A DNA stretch of 64,000 nucleotides. Source: Boswellia sacra. Lineage: Eukaryota > Streptophyta > Magnoliopsida > Sapindales > Burseraceae. The position numbers and the translations under genes were made by a program. The notes under the pieces were generated by a model, which was given only the letters and a program-made list of their open reading frames with translations, ran no database searches and was not told where the DNA came from. Below are positions 39,346 through 52,865 of the stretch, in pieces; within the stretch, counting starts at the first letter, position 1, and the number at the start of each line of letters is the position of its first letter. Location: NCBI GenBank assembly GCA_013180625.2, contig SNVD02006942.1, positions 2,542,001-2,606,000 on the forward strand, given 5' to 3'.

Positions 39346-40699
39346 TCGAAGCCCAGCCTAAACTTACCATATATGCAACCCATTTCAAATTACCAAACTC
39401 AGTTTTCCGCTAGGTTTCAAGCTCAATGAAATGACTGAGAGTTATTTTATTCAATCCCTACTTTCTAACTCATCATCTCCAATTTCTAAGTTTACTTTAC
39501 TAAAAATTTAAAATTAATATTATTTTCTCATTAAACCCCTATTGATTCCCAAATTACCCTTTTATGCATAAATGAGTCTTTCATGGCACTACAATTATAT
39601 TCTATTTTTTTATAAAAAAAAGATATGAGATTTCATATAGGTATTTCATCTAAATCAAAATAGGCCAAAAGACTTATATGAAGAGTTTTTGCATTTGGGC
39701 AAAGAACTCTTTTTTTTTTCGGTCTTTATGTTCTTGTCAAGATATTCATTATATTTGGCGTCCAGTTATAATCAATAACCTCCTCATAGGATTTAACGTC
39801 AAAAGAAGATGGGTTATTGCTCGTAAGAAGGTCCTCCATATTTCACCCTAATGTCTCTTTGAATCCACGAGAAAGCTGCCTATTTAAGTTAGGTTTTTAA
39901 GAGAATTAAGGTTTACAGCTTTATAAATAACAAGGCTCTTTATTTAGAATTGTTTTTACCCCTTTTAGTAATTTTATTTTAGGATAGAATTATATATAAA
40001 AAAAAAAATAACAGCAGAAAATGGAAGTTGGCGAGTTAAAAAGTGACAGACGAATAAAACTACTCAATGGCCAAATACGTTTCATTTCTGACATAGGCCC
40101 ACAAAACTAAGCCCAAACTTATTTTCCAAAAGTACTCCTATGATTTTTTTGTCGCAATCAATTCAACAATTTTTTTTTCTCGGCTTGCCGAACAACACAA
40201 CGTGCATAGAATGAGTTAATCAGTGTCTCAGCTACAAAGTGTTATTACTTTTACTAGAAGCAATATACGCAAAGAAAGACCAATGGAGAGTGTAATTAAT
40301 AACGTAACCAAACTTGATATAGGTTTGTAACTTATGACAATGGTATTATCTTATTCCTAATTTTCAATTACATTATGATAAGAGGGTAATATGTTTAACA
40401 CAAATTTGCTTAATATTTTCTACAATATGACACCAAAGCTATACAAAATTAAATCACTATCCTACCACTCGAACGCAGCAAAGATGAACGAACTTATAAA
40501 CAGGAAGACGATCAACTCCATTAAATAAGACTTATTGAACAAGACTTATTGAACAAGACTTATAAGCATAACCCAACACGTCCAACAAAAGTTTATCCAC
40601 TGCATCAACGTTACTCGAACAAGTCCATTCCCAATTACAAGTGCATGAACAAATTATGAACCCCACATCAGAGTGAATCAATGAAAAGTTGGCCATGAA
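39346..40699. other. Spacer between U1 and U2 in unit A
   Basis: AT-rich DNA conserved in all three units (compare about 51766-52865 and 61423-62590) but with no reliable gene. It includes the 14-bp minisatellite at about 40527-40562. Unit B lacks about 300 bp that A and C keep. Confidence 0.5.
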
Positions 40700-42465
40700 A
40701 TTCATAATATCATGGGATGATGAAAGCGTTCAGAATGGAAGCAAAACTGATCCGGCAGAAAGGTTTAGCTTGCCATAGTAGCACAGCAGCAGCAGGAGGA
40801 TTATATATATTAATGAACCTGGAAAAGGAATAAAATAAATTAAAATAGAGAAAAGGTAGAAAAAGACAAATACACAAAAGATAGTGATTCATACCTTAGT
40901 GGTTTTAAACTGTCGAATAATAAAATCCCCATAACCTGCATTAATACTACGCGAGTCCTGCTTCTGAAATAATGAAAAACTAAAGAATTAATTCCGTGTG
41001 TTGAAAAAAAATATATATATATATATATATAATATACCTCTTGCAAGTATTTGAAGTACTTCTCTGGTTTGTGCCTTAAAGAGTAATTGGAAGATTAATA
41101 TGGTGAAACACAGCAGGACCGTAAACCCAATTGCAATAAATATCTTCTTCTCATAACCAGACTCGTCAGAAGGCAACAATCGAATGGAATATAGTTTGAA
41201 AGTGATGGAATAACAAAATGCAGTTCAAACTGGAGAAAACAGAGTTGGAGTGAATCAATTAGACTTAAAAGACTTTCAATACATCTTTATTCTTGACAAG
41301 AAATACAATACAAATTTTTTTTTGTACCTTTATATCACTATAGGTCCAATCCTCTGGAAGCTTTGAGTAGAAGCTCTAGCCGATCTTTCGAGAGGGTTGA
41401 CCTCTGGGATACATCGGAGAGGGAGGGGGTGAACTTTGGAGTCAGAGTCCACAGGAAACTTGAGCAGAGGCTCAGGCTCATCTTTTTCCGGAATTGACCT
41501 TCGGGATGCAAAGTTCAGAAAATTGCTAGGAAAGACATTTGAGATTCGTCTTACTGAGCGAATACAGTAATTTATAGTTGGCAATGTTAAGACTCACCCT
41601 TGTATTTGATTTGAGATCCTTTATGTTGATTCTAAATAATCAATAAGTGATTTTCTTCTCTCCTGTCAAATTCAGCAACACATCTCAGAATCTAAAGAAG
41701 GTAAAAATTACACCAGGAAGAGCACCAAATCTATAACTTCAACTCTTATGTAATTCTGAGTGTAAGTGCATACCTCCAGTGATCACTTATTTCTCTGTGT
41801 GCAATCATACGCAGAGAATCCATAAGAGTCTGGACAAAAGTGACATTCATATGATTTCCAGAATCATGCAGTGTCAACGCTCAAAGTAGGTGTAAATAAC
41901 CAACAACTTCAGTCAAGTTCTTTTCTAAAAGGCAGTATTGAATTCATTGTGCAAAGTTAAATCTAATAGAAATTATCATATTCAAATACCCCCCAAAATA
42001 ATACTTTTATCAGCAATGCCACATTTATTTTTTGGAAATGAGTACTTAGCTAAAAACATTTCAGGAATAAAAGAACACTTTTAAGCCACACACCACACAC
42101 TCAAATTCAAAGATACTGATATATAATCTAATGTAAGTCATCAATACCTTTTCCATAGTTGCGTCTTGCAAAACCTCAAGCTCTGCATCTGCTGACAGTT
42201 TTATGACTCGACTGCAAAACAAAGAAAAGGAAAAGAAGATCTAAGTTTCCAAATTAATGTAAATAGCAAATATAAAGTGAAGTTATAAAATATGCCTTCA
42301 TAAATTTCATTTCATCTAAACATGTGAAAAAGCCTTACGAATTAAACATGTGCATAGACATTGCATAAACATGTGCATAAACACAAACCTGCTAATATGA
42401 TCTGATCTACCAAAGAGCTTTATTCCCTTGTAAGCAGAAATTGCATAATGGATTCAGCGCTTCAT
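40700..42465 (-). pseudogene. U2-A: broken copy of gene U
   Basis: The start ATG would be at 42465-42463, but codon 4 is TGA where unit C has TGC. Exon 2 (LSADAELEVLQD) is present near 42155-42215. Exon 3 (MNVTFVQTLMDSLR) is open, but about 11 bases were lost next to its acceptor, removing the AG. A downstream exon near 41036-41250 encodes a hydrophobic helix (IFIAIGFTVLLCFTILIF) and carries a 1-base deletion relative to U1-A. This copy cannot make the protein. Confidence 0.55.
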
Positions 42466-43252
42466 GATAGATACCTATAATCTGTATTTTTGCTTCACTA
42501 GGCATCGTTTAGAACACTCAGAAATAGCAAAGAATTCATATACTAAAATTACATATCTGGAAAATCTATATATTTAAAATTTGACAATCCTACATGGGCA
42601 GAAAAATGGAAACATAATTGGTGTAAACTTATGTATTTAAGGTGGATCATCAGAAGTGCACACATACATACAGATGAACATTGTTCTAAACAAATCACAT
42701 TATGATAGTTAAACATTAATGTACAATTCAAGCCTAATTTTCAACAGTAAACATACAACTCTGAATCAAACTAGAGGGATATTTTCACAGGCTGGTATCT
42801 TGCTGAAACTCCAAGCACCCATGCTGCCACACCTATTTAGAAAACAAATGAGCTAAAGTTTTGGAGAATATTCTAGGCACCAAACGACCAACTTATAATC
42901 ATCTTGAGAATTGCAATATCTAAAAATATTAATGAAAATTATTAGGTACATACCTGCAGAGCACGATTGTGACAAAACATCAATGGTTAAGACATAGAAG
43001 TAATTAAAATATATAACTCCTCCTCCTGTCAGCTGTTGGAATTAGAGTAGAGCTGAAAATAAGTATATTTCAATCAAATTTTTGTTAATTATTTATGACA
43101 TTGTTTTTGAATGTGTAGCATTTGTGAACCCATCTTCCGCATAAATAACGCAAAAGTTTGACTTGAGGCAAATAAGCATTTTCACAACAAATTCACGTAT
43201 TAATTGAAGAAGAAGAAGAATTTCAAGAGAGAGATGGATTAATCATACCTTA
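42466..43252. other. Spacer between U2-A and the NB-LRR copy A
   Basis: AT-rich, collinear with 54555-55352. A splice donor (aag|gtatga, about 43248) lies a few bases after the NB-LRR stop, and ctctgcag|gtatgt lies near 42955. Spliced 3' UTR exons of the NB-LRR gene are therefore likely here. Confidence 0.4.
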
Positions 43253-45812
43253 TTAATTGCTCAGTTTGATGATCTCCCCATCAAGTTGAATTTTGAGGAT
43301 ATGGGCAATCTTGGGCCAATCTTCGCCTTTTCCCTGTTCGCACCTTTTGGTCAGTTCAGGACAGCCTTCAATTATTAATTCTCTCATGGCAGTGTGATGC
43401 TTCATATCTTGCGGCAAAGACGACAATTGTGGGCATTCTTCAATATGAAGAACTTGGAGTGATTTGAGATGTTGAACCGAATCTGGCAGTGCCTTGAAGT
43501 TGGAACAATCTTCGATATACAAGGTCTGTAACGTGCTTTGAAGAAGCCACTGCGGCAATTCCACCAACTTTGGTAATTCTCCAATCGCAAGAGTGCGGAG
43601 GTGAGGCCCTGTGCGATTGAGATCTTGAGGATTTGTTTCCCTTTCTGATTCCAAACTCAAATTAAGAACAAGGCTTTCACACGCAGCCAAACACAGAGTC
43701 TCCAATTTGCTCAAGTATTTCATATTATGTGGCAAGGAAATTAGCTTTGGACATCCAATAATAGTTAAAGTTCGAAGGACTTTGAGATGATCGATATCTT
43801 CACACAGATATTCTAAATTGTCACAACCAAAAATTACCAAAATACGAAGCGAATTTAGACAGCCAATTCCGTTCTTTGGCAGGCATCTCTGCTTCGTTGT
43901 GGCGAAGAGCATTCTGAGATTAATTAGATACCTTATATCTCTCGGCAACTCCTCTAGTTCCTTGCATCCTCCAAGTACTAAAGTTTGCAAACTATGTAGC
44001 TTGCATATGGAGTTCGGTAGTTTCCTGATTTTGCTATTTCCTCCTAAGGAAAGAAGTCTCAAATGCTTTAAATGACCAATACTCTTTCCTGGCAATTCTT
44101 GGATATTACAATCATTTAAACCTAAAAATCGCAAGAGCTTGAACCTGGGGATGACTGATCTCACAAAAAATGATTCGCTAGTTTCGTTTCCCTCAACAGG
44201 AGAGAGAATGGTTCTCACATGACAAGCAGGCAACGAGGTGGGAAGATTTATTTCCAGCGCATCCACATCAGAACATGTTAAATGCCGAACTGTTTTGGGA
44301 ATAGATTGACTTCTAGACTTCAATGTTATAGACTCACTTTTCATTAATGATATTGCCTATAAGATCATGCATTTTAAAACCATAAAAAATCTCTAACTTT
44401 ACCTCAAAATCTTGAAAGAAAGATCTTGATGCTAGTTCTTTTACATACCGATAGCCAATATTTTTTAAATCTTGATTGTCCTCTGAGGATTGAAGAAGCC
44501 CATGGGCCATCCAATATGGAATTAGAATAAAATTATTAAATTCAGAGACTTTAGAAAAAATTGAGCAATAAACAAAACATGGCTTCAAGTAAGACGACAA
44601 ATGATCATAGCTAAGTCTTAAAGCAGGTAAAATACTACTTTTAGTTTGCTCTAGCTTCCAAATCTCGCTATCCCTCACACTTTTCCAATAATTTTCATCA
44701 TATGAGGAATAAAGTAAACTGGCTAACGTTCTCACTGCCAAAGGAACACCACCGCATTTTTTCACAATTTCTTTTCCAATTTCTATTAGATTAGGATGTT
44801 GCCTTTCTTCTCCTTCTTTGAATGCACATTTAACAAACAACATCACACATTCCTCATGAGGAAGACCTTCTAATTGGTATGAAGGAAAAGTGCCCATGAT
44901 TGAGGCAACTTGATGACTACGTGTAGTCACTATGATCTTACTTCCATTAACACCTCCTAGCAGTAAGTTTCTTAGTTCATCCATCACAAGTAAATATTTT
45001 TTACCACTCAAAGCATGTCGTAAACTTCTTTGAAGTCCATCTAAACTCTCACTGCTACAATTTTGACCAGTTGCAGATTTAAGAATATCAATTATCAATT
45101 TTTTCAAAATAAATTCATCCGAAACGCATATCCACATCTTTAAATCAAAACACATATCACCTACCCTTTCATCATTATATATCAATTTAGCAAGAGTGGT
45201 CTTTCCCAAACCTCCTATTCCAACAATAGGAATAACAGAGAGGTTTGAAACATCACTTGAAGACATTAATAGGCTTATCACCTTTATTTTGTCTTCATCT
45301 CTACCAATAACATCTGAGGCAACCACAAAGGAGTGGGTTTCCCTCTCATTGCTAATAACATGTTTATTCCCATCAGTTCTCTCAGTGATGGGGTTATAAT
45401 TAATCTTATCAGCAACAATTTTATCTAACCTCTCTCTAATCCCCTTAATCTTGTGGCCCACCTTAAAACTGAAAACAACTGGATTTGAGCATGAAAAGAA
45501 GTGGCATACCTTTCCTTTAATGCTTCCACCTTTGACAACTTGCTTCCGCAGAGCTTCAACCTCAATTTCGTCCAGCACATCTTCTGCATCATAGCAGACT
45601 TCCTTGAGCTTTTCCAGCCAAACTCTCAACTTTGGATTGCCATCCTGCTTTTCCTCGGCATCAATGAGAACTGTTTTGATGAGTTTTAAGGTGTCCTCAA
45701 GCTCACGAATGTCATTTTTGACATTCCATGCCAAGCAAAGTTCTTGATAAGCAAGAGATCCTAGCTTACTCAAGACTTTCTCAGCAATAACAGACACGAA
45801 TGATTCTGCCAT
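43253..45812 (-). pseudogene. CC-NB-LRR resistance gene, copy A (frameshifted)
   Basis: RGA-type intracellular immune receptor, single coding exon. Frame 1 (45812-44334) carries the coiled coil, the P-loop GIGGLGKTT, GVPLA and MHD. Frame 2 (44344-43253) carries the leucine-rich repeats. Compared with copy B it has lost 8 bases at about 44356, directly after the MHD motif, so translation ends at INEK. It has also lost 54 bases near 44979, removing 18 residues: the end of kinase-2 (LLVMD joins ELRNLL) and the following helix. Either loss should abolish receptor function. A short CC-NB protein could still be made. Confidence 0.9.
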
Positions 45813-45876
45813 ATTTTTGATGTGGAAGGGAGAAAGTTTCAGGTTCTGGAAGAAATAGGATAGTTGAAGATGATGT

Positions 45877-46695
45877 TTTGTTTGTTATGAACTAAAGCAT
45901 CATATATATATATATATATATACCACAAGAAGCATGCAACTTATTCAAGACTTGCATAATGCTCTGTCCTTTTGACAGTTAACGATAATATTGCTTTGTA
46001 CTATAAATTCCTTGTTCTAAAATTCAGCAAAGTAAGCTTGATTTGAAGTGTTGAAGGTGTAATGGTATATTTCCTCGTTCTTTTCAGCCTTTTCCTGATC
46101 TGTATTCGTTGCCTCTCTCTCACTCTTTGTTTACTCTCAAAGTGAGCAAACAACAAGAAGAAGATGAATTAAAGTATATATCTCCTTGCTTTGTGACGCC
46201 TCTCTCAAGCTTAATTTACTTTATACTTTCCTTGATTGAGGTGCAACATTTCTGCATTAATGAAATTTATATTTAGAATTTGATATATCGTTTTATTTTT
46301 TTATCATGTTGTTTTGAAAATTTAATTGTAATTTTAATGATTGTACGTTCTTTTACATCAAAATATATTTAAAAAAAAAAAATTACTTCTGTTAAACTCC
46401 AAAATTATTTAATGATTCTGTAGTCTCAAAAAAGTGAAATCCTGCCTCCAGTCCTGCTTACAAGCATCATTGAAAAATTAGATTTAGCATGAACTACAAT
46501 AAATTTCTGATTTTGCTGCTGTAGATTGGTGATTATGAGTTTATTAGTTGTTCACTGCTTAAGAAAAGAAAAGCTCTGGTTGTTGTTAAGGTATTTGTTA
46601 ACCTGTTTTGCAGTTCATTTTAATACCTATATATGCCAAATAGAGAAAACTTTCTTGCAGCTAAAGCGACCGATATTAGCTTTTATGCAAATGGT
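45877..46695. other. Unique spacer between units A and B
   Basis: Upstream region of the NB-LRR copy A (minus strand), including the AT run at 45902-45922 that may hold its TATA element. No gene recognised. Confidence 0.4.
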
Positions 46696-46791
46696 TTTAA
46701 CAGTTTATAGAGTAAGTCCAATACCAAACAATAATCTAATAACAAAAGATCATATCCTCCAAAAAATGCAGTCACAAGGTAAAAGCCAAAC

Positions 46792-49351
46792 CATTTATAT
46801 ATCCACATATTGAGCACTTCACAGCTTTACTTGCCATGGTACTGCATTTTTTTCACTATACTTTTCATCAAATCAAACTTCCGCAGAGCCTCCATCTTGG
46901 GATTCCTCATCTTCTTTAAATGTTCTTTACATAATTTCTCCTCCAGAAGTAAACGAGAACAGTACTCCAAAGAAACCATAATCAGTAAGAGCCAATATAA
47001 CTACCATAATAAGGAATTAAAGTTAGATTTGTGCTTATAAAATGCACGCAATAACTACTCCCTGGATCCCCCAAATGCAGACCCAACTTAAAGCTAATTT
47101 ACTTGACAAGCCACACAGAATTCAGGTGGTAAAGCTTATAGCCGAAAATCTAAAATGCCCAAACATGTGAACTAGCATATTCACACCTCAAGCGCTTTGA
47201 GCGAAAAAAATTCACCAATCAATAAGAAGATATTTTTGGGTGAAACAATAAATAAGGCATGTAGAGGATTAGCAACACCTATGCAATAAAAATAAGCTGG
47301 ATTATTACAAAGAATTGTGTTTCTTCTTTTATTGAATACATTCTATGTTTCGTGAAGGACAGAAAGTTGTCCTCTGTAGATGTTGTTTTCTGGCTATCTT
47401 TTGGGTTTTACGGTTGAAGAGGAAAAAAAAAAAAAAAATGCAGATCCTATGGTAGACGATTAGGAGTTGCTTTGGGACAAAGTTCTTACTCTTGCTACAT
47501 TATGGGCTTAAAATACAAAACAATTGAAGGATTTCCTCCTTTATACAAACAGGCAACAGTGTTCTTGTCGTGTTTTTGTACATTTATTCTGTTTTTTTTC
47601 TTTCTTTCTTTTTATTTGGGTTTTTCTTCAGTGGACTTCTGGCTCACTCTTCTGCTCTTTGTTTTCGAAGCTTTTTCAATAAAAGTTTTGTGCCTTATCT
47701 AAAAAAAGAAAAAACATCTTTTCAACAAATCTCAAGGACTTCCTTTTGCAGGCATCACATGCTGCATGATTGAAGGCTGCACAAGCAAATCAGACTAATG
47801 GAAAACCCATGAGAATGGGACATCATAATTGCATCCAAGCGATGTGAAGAAGGCATAATACATGGGAAGCCACATCTCTTTTAAAATAATAACAAAAAAA
47901 TGACAAAGGAAGGAGATACAAAATGTGTACCAACGGTTCACATTGACTTCAAAAAGGATCTCATTGTAGAACTCAAAAATTGTATGAAATGCATAGAGGA
48001 TTCATATGCATACTACCTAAAAAGTAACTGTCAGGTCAGCTGTGGAAATTGTCACCATGTATGGACAACAGTGTTATTTTCTATTTTTATTGTGCACATA
48101 TCACTACAACAACTTGGAACCAGCAACCATAAATGTCTTTCACGCAAAATGTGTTTACTTAGTTAAGAGAAACCAATACTCATAAGCTAGCCCAAGCCCT
48201 CCTTCCTTGGTCATACGAGATGTGACAATCACAATGCTACAAAACCAGAAAAAAGGAAAAATAAAATATCCATAGTGCCCTGGACAATCGCCAAAACCTC
48301 CATGGCATGTTGCACAAGAGCAGCTTTTATTTGCGGGACCCTGCAACCCACAAAGAGAGAACCTTCATAGGAAAAAATTTTATTTACCTTGAAAAAGAGA
48401 AAATCAAGGTGAGTGGAAAACAACATGGAAACACAGTGCAAAGAAACTTTCAAGCATAGACATTGGATGTGGCTTTTACCAAAAATAGCCACCTGGAAGA
48501 GGTTACTGAAACATATCACTTCTCAAAGTTTCTTATACATACATCCAAATGCTGAAAGAACAAAACAAAATCCTTCTTGTCAACACTTTCAGGATTTCTT
48601 TCACTAAATCAATTATGCAACGATCCAAAACCACATCTAGTGCTGTTGAGTACTATCTCCTGCTATCAAACATTGTCATCCACCATTGCATGATTGTCAA
48701 ATTGCAACAACCATCCACACAATTATCACACAGGCCTAATTGCATGTGAGACAATGCTCAACTTTTCTTATTTTATTTTGTTTGCAACTTTAAGTTGAAC
48801 ATTGATGCATATTATCAAAGTAAAACTCCAATCACGCATATAACCAACCGGTTTATAACACAAACACATGGTAAATTTTGCAGATACCTAACGGAAACAA
48901 GTAACTGTACACAACCAATTCATCAAATTCTAAATGCAGATAAATTCTACACGATCAATCAACCGATATCACAACAAAACAACCCAGCTCAACGAAACAA
49001 ATCAAACACAACAAACAGAGTTGATACAAAAAAGAAAATTATACCATGCGTGGATCCAATAAACCGCCTTCAATAGGCACTCTATTGGAATTGTAGTATT
49101 GGCCAAGGTAAATTTGTACTTCTCCCGCTTTCATGATCTCTGACTCCGACATCATGGAGAACTGAATGCTCTTGCTGTATCAATACACAACAACAACAAC
49201 ATAAAGAAATCGATTATTAAAAACCAAAAAAAAAAAAAAAAAGAAACAAAGCATCACAGCTTGCTTACATTCTGCGGGGGCCCACATCTTCGATGTAGGG
49301 CTGCTTCGTGAACACTAAGTTTTGCGAACTCTGCTGCTGCTGCTGCAGCAT
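46792..49351 (-). pseudogene. NRPC1 5' fragment (exons 1-4), duplicated and broken
   Basis: Transcript order: exon 1 49351-49269 and exon 2 49174-49045 are intact with their splice sites. Exon 3 begins at 48340 but ends at about 48268, because a 260-bp deletion removed its second half and donor. Exon 4 46964-46792 has one extra T in a T run and is frameshifted. Exon 5 onward is absent. The predicted product would stop soon after the first zinc ligands. The NRPC1 upstream region was copied too, so it may be transcribed. Confidence 0.9.
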
Positions 49352-50671
49352 TTCTGGCTAATGGGCGCTGCAAAGGGTGGAATATTGTAAATTAAAATAA
49401 AATTAAATTAATAGCAAATTTAGGTTAGTTTTGTATTGAAAATGAAGTATAGAGAGTGCTTACTGGATTCAACTTTGTTAATTGAATTGGAAGTTTTGTG
49501 ATTGCGAGAAGAAAAAGCAGACAAAAAAGCTTGGGTTTTAGGAGGGAAAGAGGGTTTTGGGACTGCAAAAAGTGAACATATAAATGCTGCAGTTGTGGCT
49601 CGAACTCGGTATCTTAAAGCAAGGGTCGTCGGAGAGAGGAAAAACCACTCCCGTCACGTTCTCTTACCTGTTGTCGCCCTAATTTTTATTTATAAATGGA
49701 CACCCAAGAAGTTAAATAATATCTGAATTTTCCCATTAAATTTTAAAAATTGTGTTCAGTTACCATTTCATTAGTGAGTTTTTTTTCTTATTTTTATGTG
49801 TAAAATTCTAAAAAAAAAAAAGAAAGTACTATGAGTGTATTTTTAAAATAATCATACTTTTTTATAAAATTTTAATATCATAACTTCAAATCGACAAAGC
49901 AATAAATCGATAACCCAAAATGAGTTATTCAAGTGTTAGATATTAAAAAAAATATATATTAATATTAACCATGGTTTAAATTTTTGTAAAATATTATTTT
50001 TTTAAGCATCCTTTTAATTTTGGTTCTTTTCAGTGCTTTTTTTTTATTTTTATTGTTAATATCACTTTTCTATTGTTAAATTCTATTGCTATGGTGCCAT
50101 GATATGGAAGATATCACAAGAGATTTGAATTGTATAAAAATATGTTTGGTTGCATGTTTTTTAATTTTTCACTTTAAATTAATTATAATTTAAAGAAATT
50201 AAAAAATAAATTTACTTTTTAAATATTAAAAAAATTAAAAATATAATATTTATTGAGTAAAATCATTTGTCATGAAAAGATAAGAATTATTTTAAAAGAT
50301 GAAGAAAAACAAATTACTTAAGCTGTGAGAAGAGAGAGAGAGAGAGAACAACTTTTTTCCTGTTTTCATTTTTCTTAAAAACTATGTTTTATATGTGTTA
50401 TATTTAAATTTTGTGTTTTCTTTGTTTTGGAATAAAAATGACTAAACAAACAGCACAAATTCCTATATACCCAAATCAAAATAATAAAATGACAAAAACA
50501 CATAAATAAACGAGCCCTTAATTTCACAATCCTGCCAATCCAAACTTTGAACAAGAAGATGAGTAGAACCAACTTATTATTCGAAGGACTTTTTGAAGAA
50601 TTAAAAGTGCATGAACAAAACCCCATATGAAAAGTTGGTCATCAAATTCATATAATATCCAAGATGTTTAA
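49352..50671. other. Copy of the NRPC1 upstream region and spacer
   Basis: Matches 33958-35290. AT-rich with no gene. It includes a diverged copy of the tRNA-like element (about 49595-49660). Confidence 0.6.
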
Positions 50672-51765
50672 TACTTAAAGCGTTCAGAATGAGGACAAAT
50701 TGACCCAGCGTAAAGCTCTAGTTTGTCGTACTATCACTAAGCAGCAGCAATTGAAGGGTATTAGATTGAACATGATGGAATTAGAGAAAGCAGTGCAAAC
50801 TGAAGAGGACAGAGTTAATATTTACTTTTCTTCTTCATTAAAAAAATACAATAAAATACAATACCAGAAGCAGAATTTTAGTATACGCACCTTTCTATAG
50901 CTATAAATGCAACTTACAGGAAGCTTTCGGCATCCATTAGAGAGGGGTAACCTTTGGAGCCCATTGGAACATGGATGCAGTCCACAGGAACCTTGAATAG
51001 AGGCTCTGCCTCATCTTTGGAATCTATCAGAAAGGAGTGACCTCCGGAATTGATCTTGGGGATGCAAAAGCAGTAAATTACGAGGCAGAGACATTTGAGA
51101 TTGGTATTTCTCAGCCAATAGGCCCAATGCCATAACTTATTATTGAAGAAGTTAAGACTCACACTTCAATTTCATTTTTGAGATCCTTTATGTTGATTCT
51201 ACTTAATCAATAAATAACTGCTTTTTTTCTCCTTTCAGAATCGGCAGCATACATATCTCATAATCTAAAGAGAGTAAATACTACAACAGGAAGTGCAACA
51301 TATCCATAACTAACTTTTATTTTATTGTGAGTGTGAGTGCATATCTCAAGCGATTACTTGTGACTCTGCTTAATCCTGTGCAGAGAATCCATAAGAGTTT
51401 GGACAAAAGTGACATTTATATGATTTGCAATCATGCTTTGAAGATTAAGTCATCCAATGCTCAACATAGGTGAAGATAAACAACAATTTTAGTAAAGTTA
51501 TTCTCTAAAAGGTAGTATTGAATTCTTTGCGCAAAGTTAGATCTAATAGCAGTTATCGTACTCAAATAGCTCCCAAAAGTAAATTTGTATCAGCAATGCC
51601 ACATTAATTTTTCAGAATAAGACTACTTCGCAGAAAATATTGCGGGAATAAAAGATGACTATTAATCCACGCATGCCGCCCTTAAATTCAAAGATACTGA
51701 TATATAATCCAATAGATACTGATATGTAATCCAATACAAGTCATCGGTGTCTTTTCCATAACTTT
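50672..51765 (-). pseudogene. U1-B: truncated copy of gene U
   Basis: Collinear with U1-A but without the 3-kb insert: sequence matching 35335 joins directly to sequence matching 38341. It contains the block with AEPLFKVPVD (about 50914-51162) and an exon-3-like block near 51380-51450. It is truncated at the same ttttccata site (about 51757), so exons 1-2 are missing. Confidence 0.45.
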
Positions 51766-52865
51766 CGTCCAAGCCCAGCCTAAACTGACCATATATACAG
51801 CCCATTTAAAATTACCAAACTCAAGTTTCTCATTTGGTTCCAAGCTCAATGAAGTGATCAATAGTTGTTTTATTTGATCCATACTTTTTAGTTTATCATC
51901 CCTCATTTCTAAGTTTACCTTACTAAAAATTTAAAATTAATATTATTTTCTCATTGAATCCCATTTGAATCCTAAATTACCCTTTTATGCATAAATAAGT
52001 CTTTCATGACAATACAATTCTATTTTATTTTTTCATAAAAAAAGACATGAGATTTCATATAGGTATTTAATCTAAATCATAATAGGCCAAAAGACTTAAA
52101 TAAAGAGTTTTTGCATCTATTTAGAATTGTTTTTGTCCCTTCTAGTAAATTTTTTTAGGATAAAATTGTAAAAAAAAATAACAACAAAAAATAGAAACTG
52201 GTGAGTTAAAAAATAGAAGATAAATAGAACTACTTAATGATCGATTACGTTTCGTTTCTAACCTAGGCCCATGAACCTAAGCCCAAACTTATTTTCAAAA
52301 CATACTCCTATGATTTATTTGTCGCAATCATTCAACAAATTCTTTTTTCTCGACTTGCCAAACAATGTGCATAGAATGAGTTAAACAGTATCTCTGCTAC
52401 AAAGTGACTATTAGTTTTACTAGAAGCAACATACGCATAAAAATATCAAAGTGTAATTAATAACGGAACAAAACTTGATATAGATTTGTAACTTATGAGT
52501 ATGGTATTATCATATTCCTAATTTTCAATTACATTATGATAAGAGGGTAATATGTTTAACACAAATTTGCTCAATATCTTCTGCATTATGACACCGCAGC
52601 TCTACAAAATTAAATCACTATCCTACCACTCCAACGCAGCAAAGATGACCGAACTTATAAACAGGAAGACGATCAACTCCATTGAACAAGCCTTATTGAA
52701 CAAGACTTATAAGCATAACCCAACACGTCCAACAAAAGTTGATCCACTGCATCAACATTACTCGAACAAATCCATTCCCAATTACAAGTGCATGAATTAT
52801 GAACCGCACATCAGAGTTAATCAATGAAACGTTGGCCATGAAATTCATAATATCATGGGATGATT

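Noticed and set aside
43818..44075. Plus-strand frames opposite the NB-LRR genes (also 45196-45399, 45501-45689, 57358-57561, 57660-57848)
   Set aside because: Antisense shadows of the NB-LRR coding sequence, present in both copies for the same reason.
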